Positions 1-11,467 of a stretch of DNA of 25,686 nt are shown in pieces. Every line of letters starts with the position of its first letter. Positions within the stretch are counted from its first letter, which is position 1. The position numbers were made by a program, and so were the translations under genes. The notes below the pieces were generated by a model. That model saw nothing but the letters and a program-made list of their open reading frames with translations, was not told the origin of the DNA and ran no database searches. Origin of the DNA: Phoronis ovalis (Eukaryota > Phoronida > Phoronidae); assembly GCA_028565635.1 (NCBI GenBank), contig JAOXYB010055500.1, positions 1 through 25,686 of the forward strand, read 5' to 3'.

Positions 1-60
1 AAACATAAGATTAATAACATTATTAAAAAAAATTATCAGTATCAAAAAATTTATCATTTT

Positions 61-76
61 AGACTTGTGCAAGTCT
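61..76. promoter_or_regulatory. 16-bp near-palindrome with C/EBP-like core
   Basis: The site reads AGACTTGTGCAAGTCT: two perfect 7-base arms around a TG centre. The core TTGTGCAA resembles a C/EBP or bZIP binding palindrome. It lies about 190 bp upstream of the DNAAF11 ATG. Chance occurrence is possible. Confidence 0.3.
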
Positions 77-198
77 ACCCCCGGGTATCAAACTGACATC
101 TGTATATCAGCAGGTTTCACTGTCATCGGGAGTTGTGACCCCCGATTTTTGGAGTTTTTCAGTGAAGGAGTTACATAAAATCGGTCGTCTCCTGGTGC

Positions 199-208
199 TT
201 GTAAACAA
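199..208. promoter_or_regulatory. Forkhead (FOXJ1-type) site
   Basis: The sequence TTGTAAACAA contains the forkhead core GTAAACA and lies about 60 bp upstream of the DNAAF11 ATG. FOXJ1 is the known master activator of motile-cilium genes, of which DNAAF11 is one, so the site is in the expected place. The core is short and the region is A+T-rich, so the function is inferred. Confidence 0.4.
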
Positions 209-268
209 TTTTTACCAGTTGTTCAAAATCAGTAATTAAGGTTTAAGTTGCATTGTCTAAGCTGTGCA

Positions 269-3200
269 ATGGTCAGAAGTAAGTTTATGCTTTCAGCTTC
301 AATATGTACTAAAAACTTTAACAGCAGAACCTCTTTCACCATGGTAATTTCGTTTAGAAACGAACTGAGCGGTAAGGCCGGTTGCTGAGTTTAATTAAAT
401 ATATAAATTATAATAGTTATAATACAATTAATAGTATAGTTCATTCAAAATCACGAACAGATGTTTACATCTTCCGAAATTTGGAAGCCCACTGCGCTGC
501 AAACGGTAACATATTAAAATACCTTGACAGAAGTTTATGTTTATATTAATTTATCTTTAACTTGCGGTAAATAATCATTTATTGAAAGTATATTACCCAA
601 TGGCAATGGTTAAAATTTGTTGGGAAATTTAATTTGTTTGTTGAAAGCACATCTGGCCCCAAGGTAAAAAATGTTATTAATACAAATAAAACATGAAAAA
701 GATATCCCATGGTAAAAGTGGACGTTGAAAAAAGAGGCCCATGAGGCGGCACATATATATACAGTCACTGTGAATAGCAGTAGCCCCCGCGCGATTGTAG
801 CTCGTAGTTTGGCCTCTGCAGGTATCAGTTGTGTAAGAAAACGTAGAAAAGCAAGTGTCTTTACATGTAGCGTTGCATCAGACAATGAATGTGAGCGGGA
901 ATTCAGTTTGATACTTATACTTTTACATGATAGGATGAGTTCACAGGTGATGATAATTGTTATCATTTTTAGTCAATATGTAAAGAGATAATTAAGTCAT
1001 ATTTAAATGCACAGTGTGATTAAATATTATTTGTATATGCGTCAAATGCTTAATATGGGTAATGGAGAATTATAACAGTGATTTTCAAAACAGTATCTTT
1101 CCTAAAAAATGACACATTCAAAAATGTTGAATGCTGTTAGGGATCATTTCAAAAGTTATCGCAATGACCGCAAACGTATAGTGTTTCGTATAGGGGGCAG
1201 GAGGGTTAAAATCCCCCTACGTTTATGGTTTAGTGCAGAAAATGAAAAAATCATGCCTACTAGCATATATACGACATGACCCCCCCCCCCCCCTTTGGAA
1301 CAGAAACCATTTTATTTTACGACACTTATTCTGGGCGTATTGTTACAATAGGAGTAGAAATGACCCTTTTTTTTGCTTGTCAATTTTGTTCTGGCAGCAC
1401 GGAGACGTTTCAGCGACCGTTTTCGATTACTGAACTGATATTTTTCTCTCGCACCCGTGTCTGACAGCCCTGATTTCGCTCTTGAAATTGGTTGTCAGTT
1501 TCTACACCTGCGTGACGTCCAAATCTCACTAACCCGCCTACGTTTGACCAGGGGGGTGGGGGTAATTCCTATACGAAACACTATACGTTTGCGGTCATTG
1601 CGATAACTTTTGAGATAATTCCTTAGGCTGTATATTAATTACTCACACTGATAAGAAATGTTTCAACTTTTTTTTCTACTAAAATGTTAAAAATAACGTA
1701 CAAATGTCAGGGTGACATGTGAGAGTGGAAGATACAGGCATCACACATCAATTTAAAAAAATAATTTTTTTGTTACTTTGTTTCAATCTTGGAAAGTTTT
1801 TTTCCATTAATTAATAGTTTAATTTATAGTCACAGAAAATTTGATTAGGAAGAGAGCTGAGCACAATGAATGTGAAATATCAACACTTGAAGAGGTTTCC
1901 TTACATCAGCAAGACATAGAAAGGTACATGTATATATTAGGTTAAGAAGTGTTCGAATTTAATGTACAAATTCTTGAGTTCCGCATAGTATGTATTTATC
2001 TTGATCTATACCTGGTCCATGACTCCTATGTGAATTTGAGATGCATTTTAAATTTTGTTAATTCTAAGATCTCTGTAGATAGATGCATTTATCTGCCTCC
2101 CAGGATGTTTACAAATTAGATATTTTGTTTGAATTCTAAACTCCATGTATATTCATACCATGATTTCTCCATGACATTGAATTGTATTTGACATTTTAAG
2201 ATCTTTATTGATAGATGTATCCAGTATCTATATCCCATTACTTTTCCATGAATTTGAACTGTATTTTATTTCTAGGATTTTTATAGATAGGTATATCTCT
2301 ATATATGATATAGAATTTCATAACTTCTCCATATTATTGAAATATTATTAAAATTTTGTTTTAATTCTAAAGATCTTTGAATCTGCATAGCATGACTATA
2401 TATAATTTGAAACTTTATTCAAATTTTGAGATCTGTGTAAATAGATGCATGCCTTGTCTCCATAACACAACTGCTTGACATAATTAATAAATTTAAACTA
2501 TATTTGATATGAGTTTTGGATGCTGGAGGTATATTCTTATTGTATTAACTCAAATAAATGTGACAGTTTAACTATCACATTTCCTTGCAATAACGAAAAA
2601 GAATATGAGAAGTAAGACACCTTCTCTGATTTGTTGAAATACTTGTTTAATTGTATGGTATTACCTTTTGTATATTTTAGAATTGAATATATTGACAAAT
2701 GGTGTCGAGAGTTAAAGATACTCTATTTACAAAGTAACCTAATTCCAAAAATAGGTAAGATGAAAACATTATTTACTTTTGCACAGTGATTTTAAAAAGA
2801 CAATCACTTAATAATTAATTAACTAGTGAAGTACAAATTAATGCAAAATGCAACTTGGTCAGTAAAAGACATTTTTATCATTATTTTATCCAACCTTAAG
2901 CATACTTTTTACTTTTACTTTCAGAAAATGTTTCAAGACTGAAAAAATTGGAATACTTAAATCTTGCTTTAAATAATGTGGAAAAAGTGGAAAATTTGGA
3001 AGGTATGGTTTTTAGTTTGCTACAGTCAAAAATCTGCAAATTCTATAAGACAACTCTCAATACAAATCTAACAGTTTGTACTTGTATAGACACAAATTTT
3101 GCCTACTGTTTCAAAAGAAAATTTAATGTATTATTAGCACACAGATTTTATCCATTTTTTGTATATTATACAATACACACACACACACAATACACACAGC

Positions 3201-6200
3201 ATTTGTTTTCTTATACTCTGTTTATTGTTGGTACTTTGTTGATTTATAATATGTTAGGTGTAAGTTAATCAGATTATAGTAGATTGTATAATAATAAAAT
3301 CTTGATAGACATGCACTATAGACAGCTTTTAATTATTATTGGAGAAAATCATAAAAGTAATTGTTATAATAATATGATAATAAATTGTAGTAATAATATA
3401 ATAAGGTCCCAATTGCAATAACCTCAATATATAATCAATGGAAACATCTTAAATTCGATGTTAAAACGGCAATGAGAACCTAAATAATACCGAGGATTTA
3501 CTTTTTTCTAGGATGCGAATCTCTTCAGAAACTTGATTTAACTGTAAATTTTGTGGGAGAATTAACCAGTATAGAGTGCCTGAGAGATCTTCCACATTTT
3601 AATGAATTGTAAGTCCCTAGTTTAATTGCATTAAATATTTTTTTAAAACTTGCCTGTCATTATTCTAAGCTGTATTCTTAAAATATAAACACATAATATT
3701 GTACATGTATTACAATAATATATTTAAAAGTTAAACCTGAGTGTGTACATAACTTGGTGTATTTAATAGTTTACAAGTTACCTGTAATCATTTTATCATA
3801 ACCTTCTTTATTAATGTTTTAACTCTTTTTGAAATTTTCAAACAAAAATTTGCTATGCTAAATGTGAACAAATGTGTTAAAAGTAAAATAATTGTTAATT
3901 GCATCGTTACTTGCTGCTTTTAAAGATTTCAGTGTTTTTTCAGATTTTTAACTGGCAATCCATGCACAGAGTATGAAGGATATAGGCAGTATGTCATTGC
4001 AACATTGCCACATTTGAAGGTAGATGTTAATGATTAATATAATAATCCCATATTTTAATATTTCTTATTGAATGCTAAATAAAATTACATCTTGTTGTAG
4101 TTCTATTAAGGGAGACTATGATTTGTTTCAATCTTCCTATAGATCCTATAGGTAAGTTTTGTTACAGGTACCTGAATAAAAATGCATGCTAAAAAAATAT
4201 ACAGCGACATTAAAGAAATTACAGCAAGACTAATTTGTGTCTACTTTATTTAGTATTTGGATGGCACAGAGGTAGAAAAATCGGAACGAATTGTATCTAA
4301 GCAAGAATATGAGCAAACAAGAAAGAACATATTAAAAGAACAAGAAAAACATAGGAGGAAAAGGGTAATAAAACTATTAAATACAATCATACACGCACAC
4401 GCACGCTCACACACTAAGTAAATTTACAAGGAGGGAAATGTCGTAATATCGCAGGTTTATTAGTAAAGTATATATCGGATGCTCAAGATCTTTCGGTTTT
4501 TCTAAATTAATGTAACCAGTTTATTCCAAGGCACCAATAACAGTTCCTATTTATTGTGCATAACACTGGGATAAAACAAATTAAAAACAATGATCCATTT
4601 TAATGTACGTTTCTGGTTTCGTAAGGAAAAGGAAAAACAAGAAGCTGAAGAAGCAGAAGAACGAGAACGTTTGAAGAAAGAGAATAAATCCAAACCTGGC
4701 TTTGATGGGAGATGGTACACAGATATTAATGAAGGGTATATGTCAGACTTTATCTGATCATGCTCTTTTCATATGTGACCTATAACGAATGTTTTGGTTT
4801 AAATGTGGTGTGTAGTTTGATAAATATCTATGTTTTATTCCATCACGACTTGTAACATTATATAAGCTGATGTATTGGTAATTATATTTTGCAAATATTC
4901 TTTAACTTTGTAATATGCTTTTTATGACTAATTAATTTATTCATAACAATTTGTCTGTTTATTTTTTAGAGATAGGCCTCCTGCAGATGGAGATCAAGAT
5001 AAGGAAAATAACAGTGAATCAGATAAAAATAAAGAGTATGATATACACACAGTATTCTTATAAAACTTTAGTGGCATGCTTATATGCTGTGTTATGGAAA
5101 AACATACACGCTTTATCATCAGCTTCTATTTATTTAGTCAAAGCGTGTTCTTGTGTCTTGATAAACAATTTATTTCATTCTAAAAACATTTTATACTCAA
5201 ATTATTACAAAAACAGTTATAAAGAAAATGTAACAGAATCTTTTAACATTCACCCAAAATGATAATACACTGTCTGGCTCATGCTCCTGAGGGAGTAAAT
5301 GTATAATATCAAATGAATGCTAAAAAACAAAATTTTAATTCTGATGGAAAGTTCATTTTGAAACTTTGAAATCTTTATTTTTATTCGTCCTTGTTTGCAA
5401 CAATAATTATTTTGTGCATGCAACTTTAGGTTTTGGGAGGAGAAGGCAGGATACACACCAGAATCTAGAGTCAAAGTTCATCAGCATATGCAAGAACAAA
5501 GACAAAGAGAACAAGGCACAAAGTAAGAAAAAGCAGTGTGGAATTATTTTTAAAAATAAAATATATCATGATGGCTGTAACACTGCATACCATGTAAACA
5601 TTGTGCTGTGGAATTATATGTTATAGCTGCTGAGTTACAATGTATTTTGCCATGTACGTATGTACGTTTACTTTGTAAATTCTTGTTAGATACAGTGCTT
5701 TATAACAGTATAGTTAGATTGTCCAATTCTGCAAATAATCTTCTGAAACTAATGTAATTGTGATCCATAACATCGTGTTAAAATTTAGAAATCTTTGCCC
5801 TCATTAGTTAGGGATCCCATATCAAGTTTGAGCTGCTTGTTACTGCAGAAAAAGTATGAAAATTTGTTTCATTTGCATTTTCTTTCAGAGATGAAACTGA
5901 ACCAAAGAAAGAGCGAACATTGATAACTGATGATGGCAGGATATTAAATGTTAATGATGCTAAGTAAGCTTGTTTGCCAATTGTGTATAAAACTTAAAAT
6001 AAAATTAATGTGTTGTACTTTGTGAAAAAGTACATATTAGGTAAAATTGGTGCCGTGTGTCATTGTTTTAGAATTGACAAGGTTTACTGAGTTTGTGTAA
6101 CTGTCGTTCATGTTCCTTTTTAGGATTGATTTCACCATAACAGATGATGAAGAACAGAATCAGTATATTTTAGATGTAGCTGTATTCAAGTAGGTTATAA

Positions 6201-9200
6201 ATATACTGTTTTTGTTTTGGTGAAATTTATACAGTGTTGTGCATTTTCAAGCTAATTTTGTGCATATGGAACATGTTGCTACCAGAACAACCTCGGTCTT
6301 GTCAGCAGAATCTGTAAACAATTTTAATCATGTAGAATTGCACTTGCTCCGTTATTCATACTAAAGCCACTAATACAATATAATTTCCCCATATTAATTG
6401 TTTTGCAGCATGTTGACCAAACCCTTTTAAAATTGTTTTTTTGTATTTCATTCCTCCACATAATATAAAGTTAACATGCTTAATATTGATTATGTCAGCT
6501 CGACAATGTACTTTACATAAATTGTCTATCTATCAAAAAATAATGTTTCAGCTCACAGCAATGTCTGTTATTCCTTATCGTTTTTGTAAAAAAATCATGT
6601 TCATGTTCTTGAGTGCTATTTGTTTTTCTAATACGATGGTGTTTGTCTAAAAATTCACTTCACTTAATATAAGCTTGCTTTGTGAATGTAGAATTTGATC
6701 ATTAAAATTAAAATATTTAGAAACTGTTTTGTAAAGGTACCCATCTTCTGCTGTAATTTCAGTAAGTGATATTCATTTGTAATCTAAAGATCATGGCAAT
6801 TGTTTGCAAATTTCACGTTTGGATCATCATATATAAAGCTACATTACTCAACTACAGAACAAAATTTGTGAGCTTACAAACCAACCTCCACCAGAGGTCG
6901 CCAGCACAGATGAAGATGTGATTATGTGAAAAGCTTTGATTATAAGCTTGAACCTTTTGTGGCATGGTTGACTCAATTATGCTGTAAATACTTCTTCTTA
7001 CCCTTGAACTGAACAAATATTCAAACATATAATTTCTGTTTATTTCTATTTTATAGACATATGGATACTTCACTGTTAGATGTAGATGTCCAACCCACGT
7101 ATGTTAGAGTCACTGTTAAGGGAAAGGTAAGCATCTGATTAATATTTGGAGATTGCCATCAAGAATTACATTCATTTAGTGTCATACCAATTCGTTAAAA
7201 GTATTTTCAAGTTAAAACTCAAACTGAATCTTAGCATTGAAACAATTACATAGCAAATTACCCATTGGCAACTGGAATAGATGATAATAAAGGTCTTGCG
7301 TAATGCAAGTTCTCTTCTGCTTTACAGTAAGATTTGACTTTGGATTTATTTTGAAAGTTACCAACAAGTAAGCAAACTGAAATGTTTTGAGACTGTCATT
7401 CTAAAAATAATGCTAATGCTTCATCCTAGGAAAGCATTTTATCCGGAAAATAGAAGAACAAGACTTTCTATTTAAATTACAAGGTTAAAAGAATTAGGTG
7501 CTATTTTTGTATGATTGAAATCCTACTTATATCCAGTTTTTATGTATGATCTAGACGCTCGATTGGTGTTATAATGAATATTTTGCATGGCAATTGTTTA
7601 TCACAAAAACCATGGGAAACATTCTGCATGTCTAAGGCGGTAATTGCAGGTGTTATTACCGTAATTAGGGATTAGCATTGCATCATGTTATAATTTACAA
7701 AATTAATATATTTGCTAATACTTTCTGGTAAATTTGGTTGTAGGTGAAGTTCTTTTTCTCCCTTTTTGTTAGACAATAGTTTCAAAATAATATCCTAGTA
7801 ATCGAAATCGTAAAACCCTAGTATCCAGCAAAATTTGTTCGTTTGGACATATGACAGCTGAGATGACATTTAAAAAGAATTTAATGAAAATGATGAAATA
7901 GGAAAAATTGATTGTCATAGGTGTACAGTTGCTATCGATGATCCCTGCGGAAGTTGCCAATAACTCTGCATTTTCAGTATCATGCCAAAAATCATGTACT
8001 ATTAATGCAGCACACTGAACTCTTGTACTAGCATTGCTTTTGTCACCTCAACATAAAATGCATTTGAACACTGAGACATTTTTATTTGAATCTATGCTTG
8101 TATCAAATCCTAGTTGTCTTGATTTTTTCTGGAGAACTCAAATAATTCTGGTCCATGAGTAAGCATAACTTAGGGGATAAAGTAGTTAATTTTTAACTGT
8201 ATGTATTGGCTGTATATTAAGAACTGTTCTATGCTATAGATGGTTAACTTATTTCAGATACTTCAGTTGAGGTTGGACGAGGAAGTAAATTCAGACTCAA
8301 GTAAAGCTCAACGTTCAACCACAACTGGACATCTTGTTATCACTATGCCTAAGGTACATATTCAGGTGGGATAGCTGGCGAACCATTTGAGTCTGCAAAC
8401 TGCTCCTAATCAGGCCACTGAACATCCACCGATTAGAGCCTTAAAATAGTCTCGCAAGGACAATTTACTGCAAATATGGACCAAGCTTGTTGAGCACTGG
8501 CCTTGATTCGTCACGGTTAAGCACGAACTTTAGGACCCGTAATGGTGGATGTTGGGCAATCCTGCTAATGTTTCTGTTGTCTGTGTTGACTTGTGTCTTG
8601 TTATATACATATATACATTGCATTATATAATTGTGAACTTACTGTCTCTATACAGTTTAAAGTACAATAATACATTTCAGTGCAGATATCACTGCACAAT
8701 GTGTACGACTGTCACTATGATGGAAGGCTTTAGGAATTTCACATGTATTTAGTGTAGTCGTGGGATATTCTACAGTTTGATACACAATGGAAAACTGAAA
8801 TTATCCAAAATGTTAATGTTTTGATTATCACTATTTCTTCATAACAATTACAACGGTAAGTATCAAAGAAATTGGCACTGATTGGGTTGACAAAATCTAA
8901 TGTATGATGAATAAAATGCAAAGGAAAGAAAACTGGTGAATGTGTGATATTTTGTCAAGCGCACAAGTGCCAATATTTTTTGATACCTTTGACAATGGCT
9001 TCAGAAGATTCCTAAGACTAGACAAATTGAAATTATAATGTCTCCAAGAGAATTTTCTTTTTTCAAAAATAAACTTTAAAAATCACAAAAGGTGCCAACT
9101 TTTTCGATACGTTACTGTATATTACGGTATGTTACCCTTTTAGTTTCCATTAAAAAATTCAGGGCAGATTTCAGAAAATATCAACAGATCAGATATCTAT

Positions 9201-9618
9201 ACTGAAAATGATTTTGCTTTTTTTTTAGGCCAAACCTTTGGTAAAAGCACCTATACATAGAACTGAAATGCGAAATCCCATAAATACTAACTCTTGCAAG
9301 GAGTTGAAGAAAAATATTGGGTAAGGACTATATATTGACAACTTTTGGTGAAAATTGAGCTATCAGAGGCTAGAGTTTCAATTTAAGTTAACACTGTGCA
9401 TGTTTTTCAAACTTAATTTTTTACATGTGATTTTCAGACCAAGTCATGAAAAATTAGAAGTGGATCCAAATAAATCAACGGGTCCAGATTTTGGGAACAT
9501 TGTAAAAGATAAATCACCATCTGTTCCTCTTGGCAACATCAAAAGAGCAAATAAAACACAAGAAAGACCTAACAGTGAAGGCTTTGTTGATGATCCAGAT
9601 GTTCCTCCATTGGAGTGA
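269..9618 (+). CDS. DNAAF11: Dynein axonemal assembly factor 11 (LRRC6/tilB), 16 exons, complete
   Basis: Coding exons: 269-278, 1830-1923, 2681-2754, 2925-3002, 3512-3608, 3944-4019, 4254-4364, 4626-4735, 4970-5035, 5430-5522, 5889-5963, 6124-6189, 7057-7126, 8258-8353, 9229-9320 and 9438-9618. All junctions are GT-AG, phases agree, and the total is 1389 nt (462 residues; human is about 466). The family acts in the cytoplasm with ZMYND10 and chaperones to pre-assemble axonemal dynein arms. The start [17 protein letters not shown] fits the family N-terminus and places the ATG in an exon with only 10 coding bases. Leucine-rich repeats span about 20-118, including [10 protein letters not shown] at 68-77, with a GNPC cap at 122-125. 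A charged coiled region covers about 149-200, the signature [11 protein letters not shown] lies at 205-215, and TPESR at 248-252. A CS/p23-like domain spans about 272-372, ending [11 protein letters not shown]. The C-terminus ends in DDPDVPPLE. No frameshift or internal stop was found. Confidence 0.96.
335..364. promoter_or_regulatory. RFX X-box-like site beside a 16-bp palindrome in intron 1
   Basis: TTCACCATGGTAAT at 335-348 resembles an RFX X-box, which pairs two half sites around CCATGG; the right half fits better than the left. Directly after it, TTCGTTT and AAACGAA (349-364) form a perfect inverted pair around AG. RFX factors work with FOXJ1 on ciliary genes. The location, about 57 bp past the first donor site, suits a proximal intronic element. 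The match is degenerate and untested. Confidence 0.28.
610..991. other. Less A+T-rich island in DNAAF11 intron 1, open on both strands
   Basis: This part of intron 1 is visibly richer in G+C than its surroundings, notably 770-930. It is open on the minus strand over 610-966 and on the plus strand over 725-991. Neither frame gives a protein I recognise, and neither shows a domain or a clear signal peptide. A TATATATA run sits at 754-761. Possibilities are an alternative promoter or first exon, an old repeat, or chance. No coding claim is made. Confidence 0.2.
1140..1622. mobile_element. PIF/Harbinger-like MITE, 483 bp, in DNAAF11 intron 1
   Basis: Terminal inverted repeats lie at 1140-1194 and 1568-1622. 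The inner 46 bp (1149-1194 against 1568-1613) match perfectly, and the outer nine bases differ at three places. The trinucleotide TTA flanks both sides (1137-1139 and 1623-1625), as expected for a 3-bp target duplication. The ends begin GGGATCAT and GGAATTAT read inward. TTA duplications and GG-starting termini are typical of PIF/Harbinger elements. No transposase frame is present, so the copy is non-autonomous. Inside are a 14-base C run at 1280-1293 and two direct copies of CCTACGTTT, one near each end. The near-identity of the repeats suggests fairly recent insertion or maintained pairing. Confidence 0.82.
1970..2500. repeat. Degenerate tandem repeat in DNAAF11 intron 2
   Basis: The stretch reads as diverged copies of one unit, each containing a form of AAGATCTNTGTAGATAGATG followed by CTCCATGA-like and TTTGAATT-like blocks. 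AGATCT or its variants fall at 2067, 2199, 2274 (AGGATT), 2371 and 2429. This gives spacings of about 132, 75, 97 and 58 bp, so a unit near 65-75 bp with insertions and losses. Copies differ greatly, so the array is old. Confidence 0.5.
3172..3198. repeat. AC microsatellite in DNAAF11 intron 4
   Basis: An uninterrupted AC run covers 3175-3189, followed by a short broken run to 3198. This is an ordinary simple repeat. Confidence 0.85.
4391..4414. repeat. Compound ACGC/AC microsatellite in DNAAF11 intron 7
   Basis: ACAC and GCAC units are mixed over 24 bp, 26 bp past the exon 7 donor site. This is a simple repeat with no sign of function. Confidence 0.7.
6190..8257. other. DNAAF11 introns 12 and 13, nothing recognised
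   Basis: Apart from the short exon at 7057-7126, this stretch is A+T-rich intron. I see no further exon, long inverted repeat, tandem array or RNA gene in it. Its small open frames on either strand lack family features and look like chance. Confidence 0.6.
8370..8570. mobile_element. Possible old repeat insertion in DNAAF11 intron 14
   Basis: This stretch has near-balanced base composition, unlike the A+T-rich intron around it. A perfect 10-bp inverted pair, AACATCCACC at 8421-8430 and GGTGGATGTT at 8544-8553, encloses 113 bp, and weaker pairing continues inward. Such a block looks like a fold-back element or a short interspersed repeat. No tRNA-type A or B box, poly(A) tail or target duplication could be fixed, so the class and edges are unknown. 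Confidence 0.3.
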
Positions 9619-10043
9619 TGTTAATTGTTAATATGAAAGAGGATCATTTTTTTATGGAGGTTTTAACATTTAATGTTAAGTTTACTGTCAGTACATTTGT
9701 TAGAGCTGCAGCTTGTGCTGCACTTTATACAAGAATACAAGTGACCATAATCAATTTGGAGAAATGTACAACATATATTTTGTCAGTGTTCATAATTGCA
9801 GCCAGCTGTGTTGTTTACAAGGGGCTTCGAAGTATATTAAATGGAACTGGCATCATACATCACCAGACAACTAGCACCTTCTTAAAAAAATTATCATGGC
9901 ATGTGAAAACTGATTATGTGACTGAAGCATGCAATTTAAGTAAACTCATTGTTATAGTCTGTTGCCTTTATTTTATATATAGAGTTGAGAGGAGGTATAA
10001 AAAAAAACATCGAAGTGCAACACATCAGATGAGTTTACTATAG
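9618..10043 (+). other. 141-codon open frame overlapping the DNAAF11 stop codon
   Basis: The ATG shares its A with the last base of the DNAAF11 TGA (TGATG at 9616-9620), and the frame stays open to the TAG at 10041-10043. The product has no family I recognise. It holds a hydrophobic stretch at about 51-70 (including YILSVFIIAASCVVY) and a second at about 110-121 (LIVIVCCLYFIY), followed by a basic tail RVERRYKKKHR. This looks like a small two-pass membrane protein. Open length is unusual for such A+T-rich DNA. It may be a translated downstream frame on the DNAAF11 transcript, a separate small gene, or simply 3' UTR. Animal ribosomes seldom reinitiate after a long first frame, which argues against the first reading. 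Confidence 0.25.
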
Positions 10044-10907
10044 ATAGTATAGCTATGTAGATCACCGAAAAGGTCTGGTAACTAATAGAGAAATCAGTAT
10101 TCTTAAAAAATACCTGGCTGCATTGATAGGTTTTGAGCAGTTAGTGTAACATAAAATTAACTTAAACTTATCTGTTTGTAATTATCAGTATCTATAGCAA
10201 GATCACTTTTAGTTTTGAGTTCTTCAAAGCATTAATTATTAACACAACTGTATAAAATTCCTACAGAACACAAACATTTATTTTCGATGAGTCTGGATAT
10301 CCTTTAAAACTATGCAGCCTTTAAACTGCTTTATAATACAGCACAATCCATAGGTTCGGAAGCGAGAGTATCTCGTTATGTCCTTTTCCACTGTCAACTT
10401 GACAGGTATGATGATCTTAATATGATGAAAGGTGGATTTAGTGAAATCAAGAATGATTGTATCGCCTTGTCAATACTAAAAGTTTTTAAGATTTGAAAAT
10501 CATTTTTCTTGTGATAATGATTGCACTTAACAGATGTATAGATTAAGCAACTAGTATATTAAGTGGATGTGATGTCATCCCTAAGAACTAAAAGGCTTAG
10601 GATCAACTAATAGTAAATTTACTCTGGTACACATCATTTTGCTGCAAATGTAATATCTTGAAACAAACTGAAGAGACATATTTTTTAGTAAATATACTGT
10701 CTGTGGATTGCAATTTATAAGCAAAACAGGGTGAAATGTGAACAACTTTGTAATTCACAAAACAATGATTGCTAAAACAATAACAAGTGACAAATGTAGT
10801 TTTTTTCAACAAGTCATTTATAATACACCAAACAGAGTGCATTTGGATGCAATATTCTTCACATTTCTTCATACTAACTTATGATTAACTGCAAGTTGGA
10901 AACTATT

Positions 10908-10913
10908 AATAAA
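10908..10913 (+). terminator. Candidate poly(A) signal for DNAAF11
   Basis: This is the first AATAAA on the plus strand after the DNAAF11 stop that I found; a second is at 10952-10957. Use of either would give a 3' UTR of about 1.3 kb. A variant ATTAAA at 9836-9841 is nearer. Which one is used cannot be told from sequence. Confidence 0.3.
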
Positions 10914-11467
10914 TGACCCATTATGCAGAAAAATGCACTATTTACCACAAAAATAAAAAGAACTGGAAATGAGCAGCTTCTAACATTAAACGTGTCTTTC
11001 TGTAGCAGTAAATGAAATACAGCTCAAAAATCTAAACATTTGGTAACCACATATCAAGACTTTTGAGCGGGGAGATTCGGTATTTTCAGCCAATTTTTTA
11101 ATGAAAGCAAAGCAATAGCAGAAAACGAGCTAAAAAGTGGAACTCTTGCATACGTAAAGAGAGATTTGACAGCTATGTCATGCAAATGATCAATATATTT
11201 TCCCAGAGATGGCTTAACAGAGATGCAGCTAAGTATGTTTTAGGAGGCGTATTGTCAAGAACCACTTGCTAGAACTATCTATTATTCTCAAATATTTTGG
11301 TCAAATGTTAAAAGGATAATTTACACAAAATGTCATGTTTGGAAAATCCAATAATTTGTCAGAATTCCAGTCCATTAAATAAGTACATTTTTAAAATGTA
11401 TACTTCTCCAAATTTTAACTTAAAATGTATATAAAGCATAAAATATTGTGTCCGCCAATATTCTCCA

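Larger units (their letters stand above)
1..268 (+). promoter_or_regulatory. DNAAF11 upstream region and probable 5' UTR
   Basis: This A+T-rich stretch precedes the DNAAF11 start codon and shows no coding frame of note. Visible elements are a 16-bp near-palindrome at 61-76 with a C/EBP-like core, a forkhead-type site at 199-208, and a small inverted pair ATCGGG/CCCGAT around 125-146. No clear TATA box lies at a fixed distance from a recognisable initiator, so the transcription start is not placed. The upstream neighbour lies outside the window. Promoter function is inferred from position only. Confidence 0.5.

Noticed and set aside
4951-5262. Plus-strand frame over DNAAF11 exon 9
   Set aside because: It uses a different frame from the spliced gene and runs into the intron. 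The exon at 4970-5035 fits DNAAF11 by phase and position.
10603-10872. Minus-strand 89-codon frame rich in cysteine
   Set aside because: It lies in the probable 3' UTR region of the Kelch gene and shows no spaced cysteine motif or family likeness.
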